A stretch of DNA of 64,000 bases from assembly GCA_016707285.1 (NCBI GenBank), contig JADJIA010000001.1, forward strand, positions 620,001 to 684,000. Reading direction: 5' to 3'. Shown one piece after another: positions 8,616-18,707 of this stretch. Both the position numbers and the translations under genes were made by a program. The first letter of the stretch is position 1. Each line of letters opens with the position of its first letter. The notes beneath the pieces were generated by a model. It searched no databases. It was not told the origin of the DNA and worked only from the letters and a program-made list of their open reading frames with translations. The DNA is from Ignavibacteriales bacterium (lineage in GTDB: Bacteria; Bacteroidota; Ignavibacteria; Ignavibacteriales; Ignavibacteriaceae).

Positions 8616-11276
8616 TTATCTCCTGCCACTAAAGAAGTTATCCGATTTTTCAAGTTTAAGATCCTGCAACTGTGGTGCTTTCACTTTTATCTCAAATCGG
8701 TAACCTGTGTATGTTCCAATCGGATTCCATATAAAATTCATAATCCAGCAGTGCAAATCACGACTGACAACTATCTGAGGTGCGGCAAACTCTTTATTTT
8801 CAAAATCGTAACTTCCTCCCAGTGAAAACTTCCAATATTTGGTAAGATTAAAGTTTAGATCAGCTCTTAAGGTTGTGTATTTTAATACCTGAATTGGTGT
8901 AACTCGATTTTCGTTGTAATTAAACGAAAGATTAAGAGACCAGGGAATCGAAAAATCAGGGTCAACATCTGCATATAAACCCTGATAATTTCTGTTTTGG
9001 TAATACACTTTCTCTTGAATAGCTGCCGAATCAGTGGTACCGGCCTCTTTTGATTTATCTGCTATTAGAATAGCCGAGGCTGAAAAGTTAAAGTTTCTTA
9101 ACCGAACAAAACCTTCTCCCTCATTTATAAGAAATTTATTCAACTCCCTGCCGTTTTCATCCCAGACATAGGGACTAAAAACTGCTGAACCGGAAAGACT
9201 TAAAAAATCCAGAATCTGCGTCCTGTAATCGAGGAAAAGATTTGAAAGTTTTAAACTGTCGGCGGCAAAATTATAAGACATCGCTGCATTAAAGTTAAGA
9301 AGCTGAATTTTCTTCTCTTTCGATGTGGTGTCTGTCAGGTCCGGTTTTGTTTTTATCTCAAAAATATTTGATATCCCAAGTCTCAAATTTTGCTGTTCAC
9401 CCATCGAGGCACCTCCAAATATTTCCCGTTCATATTTGCTGTATTTTACTTGTTTTCCCAGCACATCTGTGTAAGAGTTGAAATACCCCCATCCATCGGC
9501 AGCAAAATCGGGTTGAAAATCGTAACTTAAAGTAGGAATGACAGTATGACGAAGTGCAGCAATTCCGAGAGCATCAACAGGAAACATACCATACAATTTT
9601 GTTGTCGCCGATACTCCAACTCTAAAAGTTCTTACAAAGCCAAGCTTGTCCACATCGTTTGTAACAATAGAGTCTGTCAGTGCATTTGTTGCCATGATAG
9701 AGTACTGGTAGGAATTCATCGTGTTTGATCCGGTTGGACCGGGAACATAAATTGATGTTCTATCAATCTGTTTGTTATACCACAGTTCCTGATATGAAAA
9801 ATTGGGTGTAAAATTGATATAACCAATTTTTGGTGAAACTGACAAACTGATGTTGTGTTTAAAACCACCTCTTGCATCAAGAACACCCAGGATGTTTTTG
9901 CGGTTATTTTGAAATTGCCCTGAATAACTGACGCCAAGTTTTTCATACCAGGCTTGTTCATTTGTAATATCATCACTTCTAAAGGGATAAAACACCGATT
10001 TTGTAAATGCAATATTTGGCAAAACCTCACTGATGTTCCCGCTTTCAAGTTCCTGCTCCCGGCTGTAATTAATACTTAAGCCGGCTCCAAGATTTTCGAA
10101 ATTTTGGAAATAAGTGATATTTGAGTAGATGTTATTTCTCAAAAGATCGTTATAATTTGAACTGTTTTGACGGATATAGTCGCTCGAAACAAATTCAATA
10201 TTTGCATCAATTCGCGAGTCGGGCGTAAGTGGCTGATTATGAACCATCCTTAAGCGCCAGTTTTTTTCGATCGACTTATCCGGGTCGGTATCCTCTCCCC
10301 TCGTCAAATTCGAATAACCTGCTTCAACATATCCGGTAAAATCGTACCTTTTTGCATATCTGAAACTTCCGTTTAATCCCCAGCCACCTCTGGTGTAATA
10401 ATCGCCCGTCACTGTTAAATCAAGATAATCGTTAATTGCCCAATAATATCCAAAACGGGAGAGATACCTGCCATACCCCTCTCTACTGCCAAATGCAGGA
10501 GCCAGCAGTCCGGATCTTCTCCCCTTCTGTAAAGGTATTACAGCAAAAGGCAAAGGGATCGGAAACGGAACACCACCAAATGTCAGCCATATCCATTTAC
10601 CAATTAATTGTTCATCCGGAATAACTTTCATTTGAGTGCAGACAAAGCCATAATGTGGTGGATCGTGATCACAAGTTGTGTAAAAGCCTCTCTCAACAAA
10701 ATAGTTTTTATCATCCATTTTTTTGATTTTCACGCCCGAGTAAGAAGCCTCCTGATTGTCGGTGGATGCATAAGTAATGTAACCCTTCTTCGTCTTGAAG
10801 TTGTATTTCATTACTTCACCGTAATATTTGTCTTTTCCATCAACCAATTCAGGCTTCTGTTTTTTGACAATAAAACCGGCACTGTCACTCTCGGTGGCAA
10901 ATGCGTCCAAATTTGAAGTTTCCAGGTAAACTATTATTTTGCCACTTTTCAACTCCGTTGTTCTGTACTTTACATTTGCATCATTATATATCTCAATTCG
11001 TTTTTGTTTCGTAAAAAACAGTATGGAATCTGTAGCTGATGCATAAATTAAAGTGTCTATGTCACCCTTCACCACTGAATCTTTTTTGGATAGTGAATCA
11101 AGTGGCAATCCAAGTGAATCAGGATTTACAATAGAATCGTTGAGGGACACAAGAAGTGAATCAACACGAGAAGGGATGGTATCGTTGGGAGAAAACACAA
11201 TTCGGCGAACCGCTCCATTTGTATTTAGAGCGGCAAAAAACAAAAGAAAAAAAAGAAATAGGAGACTACGATTCAT
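8616..11276 (-). CDS. lptD: LptD-like LPS assembly outer-membrane protein
   Basis: 886-residue protein of the Bacteroidota-type putative LptD family, which would insert lipopolysaccharide into the outer leaflet. It has a signal peptide (residues ~1-21), a Ser/Asp-rich segment, and an OstA-like beta-jellyroll region at ~80-215 (YYGEVMKYNFKTKKGYITYA, then HYGFVCTQMKV). The family hallmark GVPFPIPLPFAVIP...RRSGLL-P-FG...GYYWAINDY-DL---GDYY-RGGW follows at ~235-300, then a large beta barrel to the C-terminus. It starts 5 bp after the Gfo/Idh oxidoreductase and is very likely co-transcribed with it, supporting a lipid A/LPS link for both. LptE or other Lpt genes are not in the window. Confidence 0.8.
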   Translation of the reverse strand: MNRSLLFLFFLLFFAALNTNGAVRRIVFSPNDTIPSRVDSLLVSLNDSIVNPDSLGLPLDSLSKKDSVVKGDIDTLIYASATDSILFFTKQKRIEIYNDANVKYRTTELKSGKIIVYLETSNLDAFATESDSAGFIVKKQKPELVDGKDKYYGEVMKYNFKTKKGYITYASTDNQEASYSGVKIKKMDDKNYFVERGFYTTCDHDPPHYGFVCTQMKVIPDEQLIGKWIWLTFGGVPFPIPLPFAVIPLQKGRRSGLLAPAFGSREGYGRYLSRFGYYWAINDYLDLTVTGDYYTRGGWGLNGSFRYAKRYDFTGYVEAGYSNLTRGEDTDPDKSIEKNWRLRMVHNQPLTPDSRIDANIEFVSSDYIRQNSSNYNDLLRNNIYSNITYFQNFENLGAGLSINYSREQELESGNISEVLPNIAFTKSVFYPFRSDDITNEQAWYEKLGVSYSGQFQNNRKNILGVLDARGGFKHNISLSVSPKIGYINFTPNFSYQELWYNKQIDRTSIYVPGPTGSNTMNSYQYSIMATNALTDSIVTNDVDKLGFVRTFRVGVSATTKLYGMFPVDALGIAALRHTVIPTLSYDFQPDFAADGWGYFNSYTDVLGKQVKYSKYEREIFGGASMGEQQNLRLGISNIFEIKTKPDLTDTTSKEKKIQLLNFNAAMSYNFAADSLKLSNLFLDYRTQILDFLSLSGSAVFSPYVWDENGRELNKFLINEGEGFVRLRNFNFSASAILIADKSKEAGTTDSAAIQEKVYYQNRNYQGLYADVDPDFSIPWSLNLSFNYNENRVTPIQVLKYTTLRADLNFNLTKYWKFSLGGSYDFENKEFAAPQIVVSRDLHCWIMNFIWNPIGTYTGYRFEIKVKAPQLQDLKLEKSDNFFSGRR

Positions 11277-11281
11277 TTATA

Positions 11282-12292
11282 CTATTCAGTACCGCTGTTC
11301 ATTTCAATTTTCTTGACAGATTCTTCAATTTTCTGAATAATCATGTTAGCAACCTTCAGAGCTCTAAGACCATCTTCGCCCGAAACAACGGGAGTTGTCC
11401 GTTCAGCAACAGCTTTTATAAATAGTGACAGTTCATATTCCAAAGCATTAACTTTGGGCGCTTCAGCTTGTTCATAAACAACACTTTTTGCATTATCACC
11501 AACACCAATAAGCCCAAAAGAGAATGCTGTACCCGTCGGTTCTCCGGGAGAAACCAACCTGTAAATTTCGGTGGTTCCGGTTACAAAATCAAGAGTAATA
11601 TAGTTATCTTTTTGAAAAAGTCTCATCTTTCTCATCTTTTTCTGAGAAATCCTGCTCGCAGTAACAACAGCAACAGCACCATTTTCAAATTCGATTCTAC
11701 AATTTGCAATGTCTTCAGTTGGAGAAACCACAGCAATACCACTTGCGTCAACTTTGCAAACTTCGCTCTTAACGAGACTTAAGATGATATCTATGTCATG
11801 AATCATCAGATCCAACACAACAGCAACATCGGTTCCGCGTGGATTAAATTGTGCAAGCCGGTCAGTTTGTATGAATTTAGGTTCAATCTGATATTTGTCG
11901 ATCGCAAGAATGGCAGGATTAAATCGTTCGATGTGACCGACCTGGATCAACTTACCTTTTGATTTTGCGAGAGCAACCAATTTTTCAGCTTCTTCAATTG
12001 TTGCAGTAACAGGTTTTTCGATAAATACATCGAGCCCTTTGTCAAGACAATGTGCCGCAACTTCATAATGTGCGGTTGTGGTCACTGCGATAGAAACCGC
12101 ATCATTTGCTTGAATCAAATCATCAATTGTGTTATAAACTTTAATTCCATGCTCTTTAGCGCATGTTTCAGCTTTCTCATTAGCTGCATCATATACACCG
12201 GTGAGCTCTGCTGTTTCAATATTTTTTAACATTTTTGCGTGCAGATTGCCCAAATGGCCCGTACCAATCACGCCGATTTTTATTTTTTTCAT
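11282..12292 (-). CDS. Gfo/Idh/MocA family oxidoreductase
   Basis: 336-residue NAD(P)-dependent dehydrogenase. The N-terminal Rossmann motif is KIGVIGTGHLGNLHAKML, the cofactor-site motif is FIEKPVT, and the C-terminal Gfo/Idh fold contains VGHIERFNPAI and MIHDIDIIL with the expected catalytic Lys and His. The substrate is probably a sugar or nucleotide sugar. Family members with this VGH-ERFNPA segment are often found with lipid A genes, and one branch (GnnA) oxidises UDP-GlcNAc at C3 for amide-linked lipid A. With lptD 5 bp downstream this is a reasonable hypothesis but not proven by sequence. Confidence 0.8.
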   Translation of the reverse strand: MKKIKIGVIGTGHLGNLHAKMLKNIETAELTGVYDAANEKAETCAKEHGIKVYNTIDDLIQANDAVSIAVTTTAHYEVAAHCLDKGLDVFIEKPVTATIEEAEKLVALAKSKGKLIQVGHIERFNPAILAIDKYQIEPKFIQTDRLAQFNPRGTDVAVVLDLMIHDIDIILSLVKSEVCKVDASGIAVVSPTEDIANCRIEFENGAVAVVTASRISQKKMRKMRLFQKDNYITLDFVTGTTEIYRLVSPGEPTGTAFSFGLIGVGDNAKSVVYEQAEAPKVNALEYELSLFIKAVAERTTPVVSGEDGLRALKVANMIIQKIEESVKKIEMNSGTE

Positions 12293-12334
12293 GTTTATCT
12301 TGAATTAATGTTGTGGTGGTGCATTAAAGAATTG

Positions 12335-12374
12335 CCGGATATGTCGTTATTGATCTCAATAAGTCGATATCCGG
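12335..12374. repeat. Imperfect inverted repeat upstream of the oxidoreductase
   Basis: Arms CCGGATAT...TTATTGA and TCAATAA...ATATCCGG form a hairpin interrupted by four unpaired bases. It lies 43-82 bp upstream of the Gfo/Idh start, in the 188-bp gap after the small protein gene. It has no T-run in the transcribed direction, so it could be an operator or a leader structure rather than a terminator. Confidence 0.4.
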
Positions 12375-12480
12375 AAAAAATTCGAATTGTGGGGAATATA
12401 TTTAACACGGGGCGGATCATTTCATTAATAAATAAATGATGATCACTCCCTTGTAATTCAATAGTGCGAAGTAGTTGTCG

Positions 12481-12723
12481 CTATTGCTCCTGAATTTCAG
12501 CACACTTGATTGAGCTGTAAGGGATAAAGATTTTAACCGATTCACCGGTTTCTCTTTCATTTTTCAAGAGTAAGCCATCTTCATAAGCTTCTTCCAATTT
12601 TCCCATTTTGAATACTATTTCGTAAACAGGTGTATTCGAAAATGTATCAGCAACCAAACCATAGTTTTCCAACATGGTTACATGTACCGATTTTCCTTTA
12701 TATTTTGACCAATCAAATTTCAT
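12481..12723 (-). CDS. Small conserved hypothetical protein, 80 aa
   Basis: I do not recognise a family. From the ATG at 12723 the protein begins MKFDWSKYKGKSVHVTM; a TTG six codons upstream (12741) is an alternative start. It is a mixed charged, beta-rich sequence without signal peptide or membrane segment. The pattern KGKSVHVTMLE...EIVFKMG...KIFIPYSSIKCAEI looks like a small beta barrel (SH3- or Sm-like), which is only a guess from strand pattern. It lies between yihY and the Gfo/Idh gene on the same strand. Confidence 0.55.
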   Translation of the reverse strand: MKFDWSKYKGKSVHVTMLENYGLVADTFSNTPVYEIVFKMGKLEEAYEDGLLLKNERETGESVKIFIPYSSIKCAEIQEQ

Positions 12724-12840
12724 AAATCTATCAAACTCCAAGTTGAGCGTAAACTTTTTTAGAATAACTTTTTAATATAATAAAACCCTTTTATCTCCGC
12801 AAATTCAATCTGTGACAAAACCGATATATTCGTCAAAATT

Positions 12841-13896
12841 TCATAATTTAGTCTCGTTTTGATCATCAAGCCAATTCCTTAGACGATCCATCCAGCGTGA
12901 TCCCTTTATTTTTTCCTTCACTGCTATATTTTCATCGTAAAGTCTTGCGAGTTCAGCCCCTACAATGAATACAATATTTGTATAATATAACCAGACAGCT
13001 ATCACGATTAACAGGGAGTAAGTTCCATATATTTGACCAAATGATGCGATATTATCCAGGTAATACCCAAAAGCAAATTTTGCCATAATCCACAAGCCGG
13101 CAGCGATTAGTGCACCTACCAACAGGGATACTTTTCTGATCTTTTTCGAGGGTACCACTCTATAAAAGAAGTAGAACAACAGGAAAATGAGGATGAACGA
13201 GATACCAAGTGTGAAAGTATCTTTTAGAAACACCGAATCAAGAATACCCAGAAAAGGGAGTTCCATTGCGACTCTTTGAACAATCGTTAATGCAGGTATT
13301 AGTAAAAATACCGCAAAAAACACCACAATCATTATTAGAATCAGAAGGAAATCGAACAATTTTGAGATTATGATATTTCTTTGCTCAGGAACATCAAAAA
13401 CCTTGTGCAGAACAGTCCTTATACTCGCAAAAAAACCTGATGCCGCAAATAATAATGCACCGGAACCCACTATTCCCGCAACATTACGGTATTCAACAAG
13501 TTCTTCTATCCTGCCACTTATCATCGTTTTAGCAAATTCAGCATAACTCTCGTAAGGAATTATTGCATCAATAAAAGTATTGATTCTTCCAACAAATTCA
13601 ACAGACGACAAAAAATTACCGAGGATAAAAAACATGATTAATGTCATCGGAATGATGCACATAAACAATGAAAACGAAAGAGCACCCGAAAAAAGGAACA
13701 CATGATGAGAGTCGAATCTGTCGATAAATTTCAGAATCCAGTTAACATATACACTATAGAGTTGTGTCACCCGCTTCCATGTTGAAGGATTTTTAAACAA
13801 CCCCGGCTCAAAAACGAACTCTCCATCCATGATCTTTCCCAGATTGGAAAAGAGCGGGCCCAGAGTTCTATGCCATAATCTCCGGAATAGTGCCAT
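12841..13896 (-). CDS. YihY/BrkB family inner-membrane protein
   Basis: 351-residue integral membrane protein with six hydrophobic segments. The N-terminal ~45 residues are cytoplasmic, then family signatures follow: [40 protein letters not shown] and [31 protein letters not shown]. Once annotated as ribonuclease BN, the family is now regarded as membrane proteins of unknown transport role. The start overlaps the end of purL by 29 bp; a later Met ([10 protein letters not shown], near 13830) is possible. Confidence 0.82.
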   Translation of the reverse strand: MALFRRLWHRTLGPLFSNLGKIMDGEFVFEPGLFKNPSTWKRVTQLYSVYVNWILKFIDRFDSHHVFLFSGALSFSLFMCIIPMTLIMFFILGNFLSSVEFVGRINTFIDAIIPYESYAEFAKTMISGRIEELVEYRNVAGIVGSGALLFAASGFFASIRTVLHKVFDVPEQRNIIISKLFDFLLILIMIVVFFAVFLLIPALTIVQRVAMELPFLGILDSVFLKDTFTLGISFILIFLLFYFFYRVVPSKKIRKVSLLVGALIAAGLWIMAKFAFGYYLDNIASFGQIYGTYSLLIVIAVWLYYTNIVFIVGAELARLYDENIAVKEKIKGSRWMDRLRNWLDDQNETKL

Positions 13897-16084
13897 AATA
13901 CTTGTCTTTCAGCTCGTTTAATTTAAATTCCATTCTATTTATTTTAACAGCGGTTCCTCCCGTTTTTCCCACAATTTTAACAGGTACGCCGTATTTATCT
14001 GCCAGTACCTGAAATTGTGATAAAGATTCAGGACTGATTGAAAAAATTATTCTTCCCTGTGTCTCTGAGAAGAATGCAAAGTCTTCACGATTCCCCTTAA
14101 TCTCAACTTCTGCACCAATCGCCTGGTCAGGTTCACAGATACAGGATTCTATTATTGCAGTGACAAATCCACCCTCCGAAATGTCGTGTGCAGAAACTAC
14201 AATGCCCTCTTTTATAACGGCAAGTGTAAACTCCTGAAGCTTTTTCTCTTTTGCCAGATCGCAAAGAGGCGGGTTTCCGGTAACCGCTCCATGAATCACC
14301 TTTAGATATTCCGATCCCCCGATCTCTTCAATATCTTCACCTGCAACAACAATCAAATCACCTTCGTTCCTAAACTGCATGCCTGTGATATGGCTACGAT
14401 CCTCAATCAACCCCAACATTCCAATTACAGGTGTCGGATAAACTGCAGAAGTTGGAGCTTCATTATAAAAAGAAACATTCCCTCCCGTGACGGGAGTTTC
14501 GAAAAATCTGCATGCATCACCCATACCCCTGACTGCTTCAGTGAATTGCCAGTAGATTTCAGGCTTATATGGATTTCCAAAGTTCAGGCAGTTTGTGATT
14601 GCCAATGGAATTGCTCCTGTGCAAACAACATTTCGCGCCGCTTCAGCTACAGCAGATTTTCCACCTTCATAAGGATCAAGATAAACAAATCTTGAGTTAC
14701 AATCAGTTTTAACCGCTATCGCTTTTTCGGTATCTTTAATATATATCACCGCAGCATCACTCACCCCCGGACCCAACACAGTGTTTGTCCTGACCATGCT
14801 GTCATACTGTCTGTAAACCCATTTTTTTGATGCTATAACAGGTGACGACAGCACTTTTAATACTGCCGATTTTAAATCTGATGGAGCAGGAACTGCGTTT
14901 TTATCAAACTTGTTTGTCTCATCGAGGTATGCCGGTCGTTTTGTCTCACGATCATATTGAGGAGCTCCCCCGCCAAGAACCAGATCATAAGGATCAAGGT
15001 CGGCTTTTAATGCACCCTGATAATTTATTTTAACTTTTCTGTCTTTGGTTACCACTCCAATTGTTTCACAATGAAGGTCCCATTTTTCAAATACTTCTTT
15101 AATTTCTTTTTCAAATTCCTTTTTGGCAACCACGAGCATACGTTCCTGACTTTCGGAAAGCATTATCTCATAAGCTGTCATCCCCGTCTCACGAAGTGGC
15201 ACTTTTTCAAGATTGATCTCCATTCCGTGATTCCCCTTCGCGCTCATTTCAGTGGTCGAACAGGAAATTCCTGCAGCTCCCATATCCTGAATACCTACAA
15301 TATAACCTTTTCTTATCACCTCAAGTGTTGCCTCAAGCAAAAGTTTTTCGGTAAACGGATCTCCAACCTGCACAGAAGGTCTTTTTGCCTCACTTTTTTC
15401 AGAAATCTCCTCCGATGCAAATGTTGCCCCGTGAATACCATCTCTACCCGTCGAAGAACCAACAATGATAACAGGATTACCTTCACCCTCCGCAGTGGCT
15501 GAGGCGGTCATTCCATGTTTTACAATTCCAACAGCCATCGCATTTACAAGTGGATTTCCCTGATAACACTCATCAAAATAAACCTCACCTCCAACTGTGG
15601 GCACTCCAAAACAGTTCCCGTAATCTGCTATTCCTTCCACCACACCGTTAAAAAGGAATCTTGTTCTGTCATCACTCAACGATCCAAATCTTAACGAATT
15701 TAACGCAGCAATTGGTCTTGCACCCATGGTAAAAATATCACGAAGGATCCCACCAACTCCCGTTGCAGCCCCCTGGTATGGTTCAACTGCTGAGGGGTGA
15801 TTATGACTTTCAATTTTAAATGCAATGGCGAGTCCATCTCCAATATCAACAAGACCGGCATTTTCTTCACCGGCACCAACAAGAAGACGACCACCGCTTC
15901 GTGGAAGTGTTTTCAGAAGTTTAATCGAATTTTTGTAACTGCAATGTTCACTCCACATAACACTGTAAATACCAAGTTCTGTGAAATTTGGCACCCTGCC
16001 CAATCGTTTGATTATTTCATCAAATTCTGCGGCTGTCAGACCATGTTCCATCGCGAGTGTTAGAGTTACTTCCGGTTCTTTCAT
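13868..16084 (-). CDS. purL: Phosphoribosylformylglycinamidine synthase subunit PurL
   Basis: 738-residue small-type PurL, the ATP-dependent amidation subunit of FGAM synthase (purine step 4), working with PurQ and PurS, which are not in the window. Signatures are [26 protein letters not shown] near residue 28, [43 protein letters not shown] at ~70-112, [13 protein letters not shown], and the second-half motifs [25 protein letters not shown] and AHDISEGG. Length and order match the Bacillus-type enzyme. It is followed with overlap by yihY. Confidence 0.95.
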   Translation of the reverse strand: MKEPEVTLTLAMEHGLTAAEFDEIIKRLGRVPNFTELGIYSVMWSEHCSYKNSIKLLKTLPRSGGRLLVGAGEENAGLVDIGDGLAIAFKIESHNHPSAVEPYQGAATGVGGILRDIFTMGARPIAALNSLRFGSLSDDRTRFLFNGVVEGIADYGNCFGVPTVGGEVYFDECYQGNPLVNAMAVGIVKHGMTASATAEGEGNPVIIVGSSTGRDGIHGATFASEEISEKSEAKRPSVQVGDPFTEKLLLEATLEVIRKGYIVGIQDMGAAGISCSTTEMSAKGNHGMEINLEKVPLRETGMTAYEIMLSESQERMLVVAKKEFEKEIKEVFEKWDLHCETIGVVTKDRKVKINYQGALKADLDPYDLVLGGGAPQYDRETKRPAYLDETNKFDKNAVPAPSDLKSAVLKVLSSPVIASKKWVYRQYDSMVRTNTVLGPGVSDAAVIYIKDTEKAIAVKTDCNSRFVYLDPYEGGKSAVAEAARNVVCTGAIPLAITNCLNFGNPYKPEIYWQFTEAVRGMGDACRFFETPVTGGNVSFYNEAPTSAVYPTPVIGMLGLIEDRSHITGMQFRNEGDLIVVAGEDIEEIGGSEYLKVIHGAVTGNPPLCDLAKEKKLQEFTLAVIKEGIVVSAHDISEGGFVTAIIESCICEPDQAIGAEVEIKGNREDFAFFSETQGRIIFSISPESLSQFQVLADKYGVPVKIVGKTGGTAVKINRMEFKLNELKDKYYGTIPEIMA

Positions 16085-16155
16085 TCTCTTTCCAATTTAA
16101 ATTGAATTCACAAAATCATTTTATTAGTCGTTTACTTCTGATTCTTAACACACAG

Positions 16156-16842
16156 CTATTCTAAAAACTCTTTCCAGATTTCATACAACTGATAAGTGGC
16201 ATAAATATCTCTGCCACAATATTCAGCAATTTCTTTGATTCTTCCCTCCTCATACATGGTCTTAACCTCTGCTCCGGAGACATCTTTCGATTTTGGAGTT
16301 TTTATCCCAAAACCGTGGCAATAAAAATCGAGATTAAACTTCCGAAATCCTCCATAAAATGACAATTGCTCAAGCAGATCAAGGTGCATTTTACTGTCGA
16401 ATCTGTTCCCCATCAAATTTTTTGAAGGTTTTATTCCGAGCATTGCTGATCTTAACATCAGGAACGGTACATCAAATCCCCTTCCATTAAAAGTGACAAG
16501 CTGATCAACTTTTGAAGCAAACTCCCAAAATTTCTGCAAAATCTCTTTTTCGGGCAGTCCTTTATAATAAAATCCTGTCTCCTCCGATTGCCATACTTCC
16601 TCTGTTTCACTCTCAAAATAGACATACCCTTTTTGCTGTTCGATGTAATACATTCCGATAACAACAACCTTGGAGGTAAACGGATAAAGAGCTCTCCACT
16701 CTTTTAATTCCTCTTGTTTTTTCTCTTTATCCTTCTGAGTTTTCTCTTTTTCAGCGTCTCTGAGGAGATATTCCTGCTGACTTGGTGCAAGACTTTCCCA
16801 GGGCAATCCAACCGTTTCAATATCAAAAACCAATCTTTTCAT
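16156..16842 (-). CDS. DEDDy-type 3'-5' exonuclease (PolB-like)
   Basis: 228-residue ribonuclease H-fold exonuclease of the predicted PolB-like group. The acidic residues are visible: VFDIETVG (Exo I, D and E), TFNGRGFDVPFL (Exo II, D) and IAEYCGRDIYATYQLY (Exo III, with the DEDDy Asp). A charged coiled segment (residues ~25-48) follows Exo I. The start overlaps the stop of the upstream thioesterase as ATGA. Likely single-strand DNA or RNA trimming; the exact substrate is unknown. Confidence 0.78.
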   Translation of the reverse strand: MKRLVFDIETVGLPWESLAPSQQEYLLRDAEKEKTQKDKEKKQEELKEWRALYPFTSKVVVIGMYYIEQQKGYVYFESETEEVWQSEETGFYYKGLPEKEILQKFWEFASKVDQLVTFNGRGFDVPFLMLRSAMLGIKPSKNLMGNRFDSKMHLDLLEQLSFYGGFRKFNLDFYCHGFGIKTPKSKDVSGAEVKTMYEEGRIKEIAEYCGRDIYATYQLYEIWKEFLE

Positions 16843-17300
16843 GTTTTAAGATTCCTGTCAAATATCCGGTGTTCAAATAATTCAACTTTTTTCACAAATT
16901 CCTCAGACAACGGAAATGATTTGCCCGTGGTTTGATCAACTTGAGCGATTACCCCCGACCCGTCAACAATCAAATCTCCCGTTGCGGCATTTATTATTAT
17001 GTGTTCAAATCCATATGACGAATTGCGAATGAACGAAATTCTTGAATAAATGTATAATTCATCGTCGTAACGGGAATGTTTTCGATAGTTAATCTCATTT
17101 CTGACCATAAAAAAATTGTAACCATCAGAAAAAAGCCCTCCTGGCGGAATTAGCCCCGCCTCTTTAACATATTCCAATCGCGACTGTTCAAAATAAGAGA
17201 CATATACTGCATTATTACAAACACCCAGCATATCAACTTCTTGAAATCTGACTTTAATTTTGGTCAGATGATAAAATTTTTCACCGTTGTGTTCAAACAT
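16839..17300 (-). CDS. Acyl-CoA thioesterase, 4HBT hotdog family
   Basis: 153-residue hotdog-fold thioesterase, YbgC/4-hydroxybenzoyl-CoA type. Motifs are VRFQEVDMLGVCNNAVYVSYFEQSRLEYVKEAGL, where the usual catalytic Asp aligns with the D of EVDMLGV, followed by NYRKHSRYDDELYIYSRI. It hydrolyses acyl-CoA or acyl-ACP thioesters of unknown chain. It is separated by 1 bp from ltaE upstream and overlaps the exonuclease by 4 bp downstream. Confidence 0.82.
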   Translation of the reverse strand: MFEHNGEKFYHLTKIKVRFQEVDMLGVCNNAVYVSYFEQSRLEYVKEAGLIPPGGLFSDGYNFFMVRNEINYRKHSRYDDELYIYSRISFIRNSSYGFEHIIINAATGDLIVDGSGVIAQVDQTTGKSFPLSEEFVKKVELFEHRIFDRNLKT

Positions 17301-17301
17301 C

Positions 17302-18339
17302 TTAAATTCCCTTTAGGATTTTAACCGCTTCAATCACATCGTTTTTATCCACATCAAGATGGGTTATCGCTCTTACTGTACCAATGGGACCCGGACTGAA
17401 TCGTAAACCCAGTGATTCACATTCTGAAATTATTTCCGCAGGCGATTTTTTGTTGTGTTTGAAAATGAGAATATTTGTCTCTACCTTTGTGGAATCAATC
17501 TCAAATTGAGGCATGTTGGCAATTTCTTCTGCAAGCAGAGATGCATTTGCATGATCATCCGCCAAACGCGAAATATTATTTTTAAGTGCATACATTCCTG
17601 CGGCGGCAAGAACCCCCAACTGTCTTGTTCCTCCACCCCAGGCTTTTCGAAATCTAAATGCCTCTTTAATAAAATCTTTATTTCCCGCGATTACTGAACC
17701 AATTGGAGCCCCCAGCCCCTTTGACAGACAACAGGAAACAGAATCAAACTTTGATGTTATGGATTTTGGCTCCACTCCAAGTTTCACGGCAGCATTCCAA
17801 ACTCTTGCCCCGTCAAGATGGAATTTTATCCCCTTTTCCTTTGCAAAATCCCTCAATTCATCCAATTTATCAAGTGGATAAACTTTTCCCATCCTCCGGT
17901 TATGGGTGTTTTCAACAGCCAAAACTTTTGTTCTGGGCATATAATAAGCTTCAATTGGTCTGATTGCAGGCGTTACTGCTTCGGGAGTCAAGATACCGTC
18001 GGGGGTAAATACAGGAAATAACTGAAGTCCGCTCAAAACGGCGGGTGAACCTGATTCGTAGTAAAATATATGTGATTCAGCGTCACAAATTACTTCATCA
18101 TGCGGGTGTGTGTGTGTTTTCAGGCATAGTTGATTCCCCATTACGCCACTTAAGACAAACAGCGCAGCTTCAAAACCCAATAAATCTGCTGCATACTCCT
18201 GGAATTCATTAACTGTCGGGTCTTCATTAAAGACATCATCCCCAACTTCTGCCTCATACATTGCCTTCCTCATTTCCTGAGACGGCTTTGTAACTGTATC
18301 ACTTCTTAAATCAATAATTTTCAATTTTTTATGTTCCAA
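17302..18339 (-). CDS. ltaE: Low-specificity L-threonine aldolase
   Basis: 345-residue PLP enzyme cleaving L-threonine/allo-threonine to glycine and acetaldehyde. It shows IDLRSDTVTKPSQEMRKAMYEAEVGDDVFNEDPTVNEFQ at the N-terminus, AVENTHNRRMGKVYPL, FHLDGARVWNAAV (cofactor Asp and substrate Arg) and the PLP lysine in CCLSKGLGAPIGSV, then KAWGGGTRQLG. It is the first gene of a tightly packed minus-strand run. A TATTTTTG -7-like element lies just upstream (18360-18367) but without a clear -33. Confidence 0.93.
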   Translation of the reverse strand: MEHKKLKIIDLRSDTVTKPSQEMRKAMYEAEVGDDVFNEDPTVNEFQEYAADLLGFEAALFVLSGVMGNQLCLKTHTHPHDEVICDAESHIFYYESGSPAVLSGLQLFPVFTPDGILTPEAVTPAIRPIEAYYMPRTKVLAVENTHNRRMGKVYPLDKLDELRDFAKEKGIKFHLDGARVWNAAVKLGVEPKSITSKFDSVSCCLSKGLGAPIGSVIAGNKDFIKEAFRFRKAWGGGTRQLGVLAAAGMYALKNNISRLADDHANASLLAEEIANMPQFEIDSTKVETNILIFKHNKKSPAEIISECESLGLRFSPGPIGTVRAITHLDVDKNDVIEAVKILKGI

Positions 18340-18499
18340 ATTGTATTGTAATCGGAGTCCAAAAATACCAATAAATTTTTAATTACTCCCTCATCCCTTG
18401 ATGAACAGGCTATTTGAAATAATCATCAGACCTCCCCTGCCAACAATCATCCGACATATTTCACATTTGTCACATTTATTATCCATTTATGGAATTATT

Positions 18500-18531
18500 T
18501 TGCATAAGATGAAGTTTATATATTATATTTG
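18500..18531 (+). promoter_or_regulatory. Bacteroidota-type promoter (TTG-N21-TATATTTG)
   Basis: TTG at 18500-18502 and TATATTTG at 18524-18531 with 21 bp between match the primary sigma factor consensus of the phylum. The predicted start near 18538 gives the T9SS-tail gene a leader of about 170 nt, which contains the GGACAG/CTGTCC inverted repeat. Confidence 0.65.
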
Positions 18532-18651
18532 TAATGTACTTAGTACACATTCTTGGACAGGTGTATAATATTTGATTCACTGTCCGAAACTTATTGAAGA
18601 AAAACAACGTCTAATAAACTTAAAAGGCGATTTATACATTAGATTTTACTT

Positions 18652-18667
18652 TGGCACAATTATTGTA
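18652..18667 (+). promoter_or_regulatory. Sigma-54-like -24/-12 element
   Basis: TGGCAC-N5-TTGTA resembles TGGCAC-N5-TTGCW, with one deviation (GT for GC at -12). The start would be near 18677, 31 bp before the ATG. An RpoN factor is not in this window, so this is only a pattern match. Confidence 0.35.
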
Positions 18668-18707
18668 TCATTAATAACGAAAACGATACAATCAACAGAG
18701 GTTTAAT

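Larger units (their letters stand above)
18340..18707. other. Divergent intergenic region with promoter signals
   Basis: 368 bp between ltaE and the T9SS-tail gene. It holds one very good Bacteroidota promoter, a possible sigma-54-like element and a 6-bp inverted repeat (GGACAG at 18555, CTGTCC at 18580). I see no coding region and no RNA gene. Confidence 0.6.

Noticed and set aside
10436..11425. Plus-strand ORFs opposite lptD and the oxidoreductase
   Set aside because: Antisense shadows without domains; the opposite frame has full-length family matches.
12481..12741. Hfq or Lsm assignment for the small protein
   Set aside because: The strand pattern is vaguely Sm-like, but the Sm1/Sm2 signature residues are absent.
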